Shown: positions 56,072-64,000 of the stretch, in pieces
Numbering within the stretch: the stretch's first letter is position 1
How the letters are laid out: every line of letters starts with the position of its first letter
From: Plazaster borealis
Taxonomy: Eukaryota; Echinodermata; Asteroidea; Forcipulatida; Labidiasteridae
DNA: 64,000 nucleotides
Direction: 5' to 3'
Assembly (NCBI GenBank): GCA_021014325.1
Contig: CM037476.1
Coordinates: 17,582,827-17,646,826, forward strand
The notes under the pieces: model-generated
Database searches by the model: none
Told to the model about the DNA's origin: nothing
Seen by the model: the letters and a program-made list of their open reading frames with translations, nothing else
Program-made: the position numbers and the translations under genes

Positions 56072-59000
56072 ATGACTGCCGTTTACGATAATGACTCCTT
56101 CTTTGACTCGGACGGGGAGCAGGAAAATCATAAAGTCAGCAGCCCATACTTGAAAGGAGCATATGACCGCGGAAAGTCCCCTAGTGAGGAAGACCCTGTA
56201 AGTCGGCACAGCTCAAGAATCAAATCCCTAACCCCTTCAACCTCTGGGAACTTCTCCGCAAAATCATCAGACTTAATCATGTCGAATAAGAAGTCGGTAC
56301 AGTCTCGTAGGTATGACGACTCGCCGTCGCGATCCCGATCACGGTCAAGGTCACCCTCTCCGTATAGAACTAGAAGTCCGTACAGTAGTCGGTCGCCTGC
56401 GTACTCAGACTCCTTCAACTCGGAAGACTCGGATCAAGACTCGCGCAAGGGGTCACCCACGAGGAAGGAGCCGAGCAGGAAGCCGAAAGCGAGGGCAGCG
56501 CAGATCAGTAATGGGGACACATCAGCCAGGTTCAATAGTGGTACAAGTCACGACAGTAGGTCAACGTTCAGGAGCCATGGAGGAAGCTCCAACTATGGCG
56601 GCAGAAACAACCGGAATAAGAAAGGTGGGTAGATTTTGTTATGGAATGAACAGTATAAGTCTTAACTTTGCTTAAGCATTAATATGGCTCGGTGCAGGGT
56701 CCTCCCCATGCACAAGCTAGCGTAGCGGGCCGGTATGCGTGATTTGCATGCCGATACGCACAATTTTCGGCCGATACCCAAAACAAAACCACTTATAGAA
56801 TGCTCCAGATTGCACAGTGGGGCTTTTAGAACCAAGATAAATACCAAGTAAAAAAACATTCTGAAGACCTTGTTTGAATTCAGTGTGCGTGGCCAAACAT
56901 CCAAAATTTTGGGTCCAGAATGCCCCACAGTTTTGAAAAAAAAGGGGGAGAACCGTTGCTCGGTACATAAACCGAATTAAAATTAATTCTATGTCATTTT
57001 ATGTACTTATAAAATAAAATAAAAATTATAAAAAGACATAGATTTGTACATTTAATTCCGAAACCTTAGCTCTTTGACGTTGGACCATGGAGCAATAAAC
57101 TATGGTTTGACTTACTATAGGCCTACTGCCCACGCTCTGTTGGAATTGTTTATGTTTTCGGTGTTTGATACTGTAAACAAACATGTTCAAGCGTATCAAT
57201 ATTAATAATTTTGACATTTTATTCCTATTAGTGAGAGTAAACTATAATAGTAAAGGTTGTGGGTCACTGAGTGTGGTTATTCACTCGAGAGAACCAATCT
57301 GAAAGAACTTCTGGCAATATGTTGCTTGTTTATCGGTCCCAAGGGACGCATCGTTCGGGCTTTATAATATACCGTATTACGCTTTGAAGCCACCGCTAAT
57401 GCTAAACGTGTGTCACATACTTTCTGTCTCGGGAGCAAGGCTTTATACAGTATTATGCTTTGAAGCCACCGCTAATGCTAACTGTGTGTCTCATACATGT
57501 ACTTACAGTCTCAGGAGCAGTCATTACTAAACTCAAAATCACGGTCCATGGTTCTCAGGCCTGGATTTACACAGAGGCCACGGAGGCCACGGCCTCTGTT
57601 GCCCCTTGTCTTGGCCTTGGTGCCCCTAACTTCAAAAATTTCTCATAGACTTTAAGATTTTCTCATGGAAGTGCCTTTTGCAAATTGAAAATGGCCTTGC
57701 CCTCTCAACGATGAAATTCCAGGCCTGGGTTCTGACTGATGATTGGCCTGAACATAAAGTTAGCTCAGTTGTTGAAATTACGCAATCATTTAGGGTTGAA
57801 GAAAGGAAAAATTGACTAGAGTGGGAGTTAAACCTGTGACCTCCGAATTAACGTGCTGGTGCTCCACCAACTGAGTCAGGAATCGTCCCAAATCAGTCAG
57901 GATATTCTGGTCTATAACAGGGGTGCGTTCCACACTGGTAAACATCGCAAACATTTGCCAATTTTAAAGTGGAATGCGTCAGGCGTAGAAGGCATTTGCA
58001 ACATTTGCGAAATTCAGCAAATGTTTTAGAGGAGGCATTAGCAAATTGTTCGCCAACGTAAAACACATAAACAAAAGCAGTAACGAGTCCGTGGAAATTA
58101 GACTAATTTGAACTAAACCTTACCTAAAACAAATCAATTGTTTGTAGTAAAGTGTTTTAATTCCTTATTTTAAATTGAACTTGTTTACAAATAGAGTGAA
58201 TGTAAGTAGTAATGAAAATTTGTTCTTTTATTTTAAAAACATTGTCCAACACAAAAAAATAATTTTGGAAATAAAGAAGAAGATTGGTCCGGCAGTTTGA
58301 AGTGAACATGCGCAAGGAATTTTTAATACAGTTAGCGTTCCAGTCCAAATTGTTAGCGGGACGCACATTTTATAAACGGTAGGGCAAACTGTTGCGTAAG
58401 TGGAACGCACTCCAGGGCAATTCTTTATTCTTGTGAGGGCAAGGTAGTTTTTCCTTGGTGAAGGGCACCTCTATGAGAGAAATTAAAAAGCTTCTACTGA
58501 AACAACTCTAGGAGCACCAACGCAATGAACTGGACCCAAATTCATAGATTTCTGCTTAAGCAGAAAATATTGCTTACCAATGTTCTGCTTAGCAGAAATG
58601 AGCAGGATACCAGTCAATAATTGTACACGTGACATGGTAGTTTGGCTGGTAACCTTAGTCTGGTAAGCATAATTTTGTTGTGCTTACATGTAGCTACTTT
58701 TTGTGCTTAGCAACTCTATGAAATTGGGCCCAGGGGGCACGGAGACAATTTCCTCGATAACTCTCTGTGAAGTATCAGGCCTGACTAATGCGTTGACTCT
58801 TTTAAGATCGTATGCATGCCTACTTTCATGCTTCATTTAGTTGCGACTTCGGCACTAGTCGCGACTGTTTTTAAAACAAAAGATTATGGATCACCGCAGG
58901 CCCAAGATGGTCAAATTCAGGCTGAAATGTGAAGTATGCATTGCACTGGACGTCTTTGCAGTAAGCAACTCTTTTGATGCAACAATATATCAGGCCTGGG

Positions 59001-62000
59001 CAACGAGTGAAATTCACTATACATGTAGATCCGACCAGTCGGACTTCAATTAGTCGAGACTTCAACACTAGTCGGGACTTTTTTTTCAGTTGTCAAGCCG
59101 GCGCGGTTAACCGGGTAGTTAAAAGGCGGCAGTAGCGACTAGACAAAGCAATAAATAGTCGTGACTTTGACACTAGTCGCCCAGGCCTGAAAGGTACTCT
59201 GATCATTTCTTCCTTTGTTATTTAGTATGTATTCTGTAAATTAAATAATTCTTGAATTCCCACAGAAAATTCTTTTGGTTTTTCAGCAGTTTTTCCACAA
59301 AACCATCACCCTTATGACAAAATGCAAATTAGCAGCCGATAAAAACACATTGGCTATGTACATAGATGTACAATGTAGCAGTTTCTGGGGTTCCATCATT
59401 ATTCATAATCATATTGTGTATTATTGAGGTTGGTATTCCTAATTAGTCTTTGATATGTGCAATTTGAAAGCACCTGGCTCACTTACATGTACAACACTCT
59501 TCAAATCTCATGTCATAATATGAAATGTCACTAAGGGGGCAGTAAGCAAGTCCTGATACAAACATAAAAACAGATGTGTTTTATATAGGATTTGAGGCAT
59601 TGCATGGTGAGGTATCAATATATTTATTTGGTTTGCGGTAACACCATGTGTGTATCTACTTGCCAGGTAGAGTTTGTTCTTAGAGAACTGTCTTGCTTAA
59701 TTCTAGATTGTAGATTGTTCGGGTGTCCGGGAGACTTCTCAGTTCTGAAAAGAACTGTCCTGTTTATTAACTATTACCTGGGTGGAAGGTATAGAATTAG
59801 GCTGGGACTACTACTTTAGCTTATAGGATCGTAATTAACTGTACTACCTCGGAGTCAGTTCTTGGATTGGTCTCAACGTTTCGACTAGCTTGCTCTAGTC
59901 ATCGTCAGGAGACTGACGATGTGTTTTACATGTACATTAGGCCTCAATTTGCAAGTACTCTGCTTGTCGTTATCTGCAAGTTTTTTTTTATTGGGTCTAA
60001 TTTCCCTTTGGTTGGCTGTTGCCATGACGACCGATCTGAATGAAAATACCTTGACATTATGCATAGGGAAGGCTGCAGTATCGAATGTAATGTACATGTA
60101 ATTAGGAGACTGGACATTAAGACAGGCGTGTATGGACATCTTCATCACGTACACGCACGCACGCACGACGCTCACAGCATCTTATTCCTAATATAGGCTG
60201 AGCTAGTGTAATTGATTTGTTGTTTGGTGCTTGCGCATTAGATTTTTCTAGTGATTCATGTGGGGAGAGGGGAGAGCGATTGGTTAGAGTTTCTCCAGCC
60301 AGTTTATTTGCAGGCATCTTGATTACCAAAATAAACATAGTCTGGTCCCTTGACCCTTGTATGATGTTGTGCTACTTGTAATCACATGGGGGGAAACGAG
60401 AAGGATTGTAGTAGCATGTTGATGGTTTTATGACTCTTTTTGGAACTAAGGCTTCGGCTTCGGCTCCGGTTCATTCTGGCTTAGGCTTAGACTCTGGCTT
60501 AGGGTCAGGGTTAGGCTCAAACAGTAATTTGGAAAACATGCACTTTTGGTAAAGACTTCATGTAATTTAAAACAACTTTTGTGTTTGTTTCTTGAGATTG
60601 GAATGATCAGTCACCCACTTTTCACTGATTTTAAATAAATGAATACTGAGAACTTCAATTTTGTAAACACATCATGTGAAATAGTTGACACGGTTGACAG
60701 GATTTATAAACGTGTAGTTAATCCCAGGGTCGCAGGTTCAAGTCGCGCTCTAGTCAATATTTTTGTCCAACTCAAAATTATTTCAAATTTACCCAGTCAT
60801 AAACACTTACAAAAGAAAACCCAAAGACAATTTTAAAAACAATTTGTTGCAGTTTATATTTTGTTTTGTTTGTTGTTTTTTTAATTTCATATTTTTGGAT
60901 TTATAATTGTCAAAAGGATTTCATGAAGGCAACATCACTTAAAATACTTTATATAGAAAGCTCATAATTAAAACGGGCCTGTATGTAAATTTCTAAACAG
61001 GTTGTACTCAATGAGAATGCAAAGGGTTATGGTCTTCAATCCATTTATATTTTGAGGCAACAGTGAAGATTTTTCTTCAGGATTCACCCAATGTAAAGTG
61101 TTTAAAAATACATATTGTAATGTGTATATCTGAACCCTACATTAAATCAGAGTGTTTCATCTTGATTACTGTCTGCATTTATTGTACAGAATACTAGTAT
61201 TATAGCATCCCGTTGTTTTGATTAGCTTTTCAGAAAACCCCGATCAAGAAACCCGCAGCCAACAACACCAAGCGCTCCAACAGCATAGCGAGCAGCCAGG
61301 CCTCCCCCCGCAACACCGAGGTGACAAAACGCATGCTGTCCGCCAAGGGTCACACCATCAGTCGGCTCCGCAACGAGTTCAATCAGCTGCAGCAGGAGCA
61401 CGACGAGACGGTGCGGGAGAACAAACTACTGAAGCAGCTCCAGCGCCGTCAAGAGAGGGCGCTGTCCAAGTACGATGCAGAAGAGAGCGAGCTGCCGCAG
61501 ATGCTGAAGAAACACAGCGCGGAGCTGGACAGCATGCGCCGCAGAATACGCAAGTACCAGGTAAATGTTTGAGATGTTTAAAGCTACCTTGAAGTTAACG
61601 CGTACGGCAGCGCCCAGGTGTAGTCTAAGTTTTGTGTTGCCATTCAAGTGCAATCTCAAATCTTTAAGCTTCACAATGGGCATTTACTTCTGCAGTAAGA
61701 GGAATAGCAACATTAAAAAAAAAAAAAAATTGTACTACTTGTTTCGCATCACGTAAATTTGGTTCACACATGCCTTTCGCACGATCAAAAATAGTGAGAA
61801 TTAGTTAAATACATTTCTTTCATAAATAGAACAAGGAAGGTAGTGGTAGCACTTAAAGACTAACTAATTACATATCAACTGCATTTTTTAAGCTTTCGTT
61901 TCAACAACTACTTCTTCAGATGCAATGAAGGGGACAAACCAAGTACATTTGATATACAAGGAAGTAATGGGTGAATGAATCCAACCACAAAAGTGGAGTC

Positions 62001-64000
62001 AGTAACTAAAGAGCATACTATTATTTGTAGTGGGACAGGAAACCACGATCCCTATAAAGTCCTTGATCAATACAGTTCAACCTTCCTTTTTTTATCTATC
62101 ACGGCTATTTTTTATTATAATTTTATTTTATTATTGTCATAACTAGGAGCGTGACAAAGACCGAGATCGCCGTATAAAGGACAAAGACGACCAGCTTATT
62201 CAAACTCAAGACGAGCTGAAACACATCAAGGCCATCGCTGAGGACAAGGGTCTCCTGGAGAGACACGAGCTCCAGCGACGCATCGACCGGCTGGAGGAGA
62301 AAGTTGAGAAACGAGACAAGACGGCCAAGGAACTGGAACGCTACGTGGCCAACATGAAGAAGAACCAACGACACGAGCTCCATGAGAGGCAGACCAAGGA
62401 GCAAGAGCTGATGGGTCAGATAGAGAGGTTACAGATGGACAACGAACGACATCAACTACAACTCAGAGTAAGTGATATCTGTATTAGCGTTCTCCCTTAA
62501 AGGGTTTGGGTACTTTTTGTACGACACAAAACACAATGTCCACAGATTTACATTAAACTTACACGGTTTGAAGATAAAGATGGTAAAAAGCTTCCCTTAA
62601 AATATTACTTGCTGAGGTGCTGTAGTTTTTGCAAAATGAGTAAAACAATGTCACAAAAATAATTTTCGTCTCAGGAGACTGGTAAATACAACGTATACAA
62701 CGTATTTACCAGTACTGGTAGTTACGCAACTCACCTGAAAACATCGCTCTGTGATTTTCACTTTTTTCTCAAAATTTTTTCTCAGAACAACTGATCTACA
62801 AAAGTTACCCAAACCCTGGTCCGCTGGCCATATGCTAGTTCAAACACACAAGAACCAGTCAAAATTCACTCCAAGTGGTCCGTCTGGCTAGTTCAGTGTT
62901 AAAAAGCTTCCCTATTTCATTTGAAATTTGGACTAGTGAAAAAAGTGATGGACTAATGAAATGATAAGCTAACTGGTCCTGCTGGCCAGTCATTAAATAA
63001 GTTAAGGGCAAACCCAATATTTTCTAATGGTCACAAAATTTCAATTTGTTGGTACATAATTTCATAAGTTAGTTGCATCAATGACTCAGTCGTTCAAGGT
63101 ATTATACAGGATAGGTAAGGATAATAAACATCATTGTTTGATTGTAGTCTGAAAACTTACTGATTATGAAGTTCAGCCTAGAACCATTTTTTTCTGTGAA
63201 ATATTTCCCTCTGAATTGAAGTCATATTAATTTGAGAAAACTCTATCTAAAAACGTAACAGCTGATTTTGGTTGTTACAACCCAAATTAAGGAACAGAAA
63301 TGTGTTTACATGCTGAAAATTGTGCTTGGTTTGTTACTATTTTCTCCAAACTCACACAACAGATTGAGCCTAAATGTTCACAAGCTTGTTATTTCATGTA
63401 TATAGTTGATCAAACAAAACATGTACACTGTCTGCGACTATTGTGTCAGCTCTACCAATCCTGTACAACACTTTTAAAATTCTCTAAATTGATTTGTTTA
63501 CTTCTCGTTGCCAGGAAAAAGAAAAGGAGCTTGAAGTTAGAAACATTTACAGCAATCGTCTTATCAAACCACCAACAAAACTGAAACAGGGTGTGTCCCC
63601 GACCAACTTCAAGCCGCTCATGATGAACAAGGCAACCTCCACGGTTGAGCAGCCGAAGGTGCCACGCCCACCCGCTGAGAAGCAGCAACGGGCGCTCTCT
63701 GCTGAGGAGGCGAAGAGGCGAGAGGAGAAGGCGTCCAGGGTGAAATCCCCGAAGGATCTAGGGAAGGAAATCAAAACGGAAGACGAGAAGAAGGACCAGA
63801 AGGAAGAGGAGCTCTCGGAGCATGAAAGGATCCTCCGGGATCTTGACATGGGATTCGAGAGGAAGAAAGAGACGAACGGCGACGCGGATGCAGAGCGGAG
63901 GCAAATAGAAGAGCGACGGAAACGGCAGGAGAGAGAGGAGAGGGAACGGAGAAAGGAGGAGGAAGACCAAAGGCAACAGAAGGAGCTGGAGGAGATGCGA
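56072..64000 (+). CDS. LCA5: LCA5, lebercilin-like ciliary coiled-coil protein (3' end beyond window)
   Basis: Four coding exons are visible: 56072-56624, 61226-61560, 62147-62467 and 63515-64000 (open at the edge). The first encodes a disordered Ser/Arg-rich N-terminus (MTAVYDNDSFFDSDGEQENH..., with an RSRSRSRSPSPYR tract near residue 90). Exon 2 starts the coiled coil: TEVTKRMLSAKGHTISRLRN, ENKLLKQLQRRQERALSKYD and MRRRIRKYQ. Exon 3 is coiled coil, with ERYVANMKKN and QIERLQ. Exon 4 begins EKEKELEVRNIYSNRLIKPP, the most characteristic lebercilin block, then a Lys/Glu-rich region. Lebercilin binds intraflagellar-transport components at the ciliary base; human LCA5 loss causes Leber congenital amaurosis. 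The ATG at 56072 follows 5' UTR-like sequence. The 3' part is missing from this window. LCA5 and LCA5L cannot be told apart by eye. Confidence 0.9.
56690..56965 (-). repeat. Dispersed repeat shared with 15880-16140
   Basis: Minus-strand text ttttttcaaaactgtggggc, 'attctggacccaaaattttg' and 'ttggttctaaaagccccact' matches the plus-strand copy at 15880. It begins only 65 bp after the LCA5 exon 1 donor. Confidence 0.75.
57557..57727 (-). repeat. Palindromic element with AGGCCTGGAATTTC ends, copy 3
   Basis: Begins 'caggcctggatttacacaga', runs through 'ggccacggcctctgttgccc' and ends 'gatgaaattccaggcctg'. Orientation is opposite to 33222 and 33876. Lies in LCA5 intron 1. Confidence 0.8.
57770..57905 (-). 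mobile_element. tRNA-Lys-like SINE, minus strand
   Basis: The complement shows ctcagttggtggagcaccag for the A box and 'ggaggtcacaggtttaactc' for the B box region. The tail complement 'aaatgattgcgtaatttc' is not conserved. Lies in LCA5 intron 1. Confidence 0.65.
57917..58415. mobile_element. ~495-bp element with GGGTGCGTTCCAC ends
   Basis: The left end ggggtgcgttccacactgg is complementary to the right end 'gtaagtggaacgcactccag'. The body includes repeated 'aacatttgc' motifs (57948-58030) and an AT-rich centre. No coding role. Lies in LCA5 intron 1. Confidence 0.7.
58530..58738. repeat. CTAAGCA hairpin element
   Basis: Begins 'acccaaattcatagatttct' with gcttaagcagaaaatattgc, and ends 'gcttagcaactctatgaaat' then tgggccc. 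The two sides are complementary. Same family as 28884-29090 and 32063-32440. Lies in LCA5 intron 1. Confidence 0.75.
59630..59925 (-). mobile_element. Penelope-like terminal region with ribozyme-like motif, copy 2
   Basis: Matches 14565-14870. On the minus strand the order is CTGACGA, t, GACTAG agcaag CTAGTC, GAAAC, gttgagacc (complement of 59877-59915), which is very close to a hammerhead core (CUGANGA, stem II, GAAA). A second ctgacgat lies just outside (complement of 59910-59920). Lies in LCA5 intron 1. Confidence 0.6.
60700..60800 (+). mobile_element. 3' part of tRNA-Lys-like SINE
   Basis: The B box side gggtcgcaggttcaagtcgc followed by 'gctctagtcaatatttttgt' and 'ccaactcaaaattatttcaa' matches 31610-31685. 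The A box is lost. Lies in LCA5 intron 1. Confidence 0.65.
61857..62085 (-). pseudogene. Penelope-like element 3' remnant, minus strand
   Basis: The complement of 62035-62085 reads 'aactgtattgatcaaggact', then tagggatcgtggtttcctgt, the same as 13750-13795 (coding NCIDQGLNRDHGFLSLPG). Further left the complement has ccccttcattgcatctgaag, aagtagttgttgaaacgaaa, the ribozyme-like region in a decayed form (CTGAAGA). It is a second independent Penelope-like insertion, in LCA5 intron 2, about 60 bp before exon 3. Confidence 0.7.
62497..62822. mobile_element. MITE-like element with TTAAAGGGTTTGGGTA ends
   Basis: Begins ttaaagggtttgggtacttt and ends 'agttacccaaaccctggt'. Its interior has a palindrome around 62665-62715 (acgtatacaacgtatttacc and complement). 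It differs from family A inside, although both start TTAAAGG. Lies in LCA5 intron 3. Confidence 0.75.
62818..63015. repeat. Dispersed repeat shared with 36365-36568
   Basis: Blocks ggtccgctggccatatgct, 'ccaagtggtccgtctggcta', 'gttaaaaagct' and 'agctaactggtcctgctggc' are the complement of the copy in the first SH3BGRL-like gene. The directly adjacent element 62497-62822 shares its last bases (ctggt), so one may have inserted at the edge of the other. Confidence 0.7.
63120..63485 (+). repeat. Dispersed element shared with 27840-28200 and 12965-13160
   Basis: The left end 'acaggataggtaaggataat' and the right end 'ctctaccaatcctgtacaac' are complementary in part. Internal blocks are acagctgattttggttgtta and 'gtctgcgactattgtgtcag'. 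Three copies of this family occur in the window. It ends about 30 bp before LCA5 exon 4. Confidence 0.7.

Noticed and set aside
56128..56418. Minus-strand open frame over the LCA5 first exon
   Set aside because: Antisense shadow of the Ser/Arg-rich coding exon; rich in Asp/Arg from RSRS codons.
61218..61592. Plus-strand frame starting near the LCA5 exon 2 acceptor in another phase
   Set aside because: It is the +1 shadow of the lebercilin coiled-coil exon; the true frame reads TEVTKRMLSAKG and joins exon 3.

Overview
This is a window of animal nuclear DNA, most likely from an echinoderm and probably a sea star. The genes are split by GT-AG introns (and one AT-AC intron), intergenic DNA is AT-rich, and there is no operon structure. 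The repeats are short tRNA-derived SINEs, palindromic MITE-like elements, a foldback element with tandem-repeat ends like the sea urchin TU elements, and Penelope-like retroelement remnants. The species call is an inference; no species marker was checked.

Five recognisable protein-coding genes were assembled exon by exon. CHMP1, an ESCRT-III subunit, lies on the minus strand (3062-7546, 5 coding exons). AMD1, S-adenosylmethionine decarboxylase, lies on the plus strand (15621-29650, 11 coding exons, complete). Two tandem SH3BGRL-type thioredoxin-fold genes lie on the minus strand (34138-40871 and 47327-51191), with identical 45/168/63-nt coding exons. LCA5 (lebercilin-like, a ciliary coiled-coil protein) lies on the plus strand from 56072 and runs off the right edge. 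Two weaker minus-strand candidates lie between CHMP1 and AMD1: a two-exon 54-residue ORF (10577-11363) and an ORF starting at 12560. The genes are functionally unrelated neighbours (membrane remodelling, polyamine synthesis, small redox-fold proteins, cilium).

The rest is introns and intergenic DNA dominated by repeats. One MITE family, with ends near TTAAAGGCACTGGACACG, occurs at least 11 times. Its copies share flanks but carry one of three different central palindromes. Several tRNA-SINE families, minisatellites inside CHMP1 and AMD1 introns, a Penelope-like GIY-YIG fragment followed by three tandem copies of a ~180-bp unit with a hammerhead-ribozyme-like motif, and at least three nested insertions are visible.

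The most interesting observations are: a textbook U12-type AT-AC intron in AMD1; an out-of-frame uORF overlapping the AMD1 start; a ~920-bp TU-like foldback element with an apparent 8-bp target duplication; dispersed ribozyme-like stem-loops, some in the centre of inverted repeats; and the MITE family with interchangeable central hairpins.
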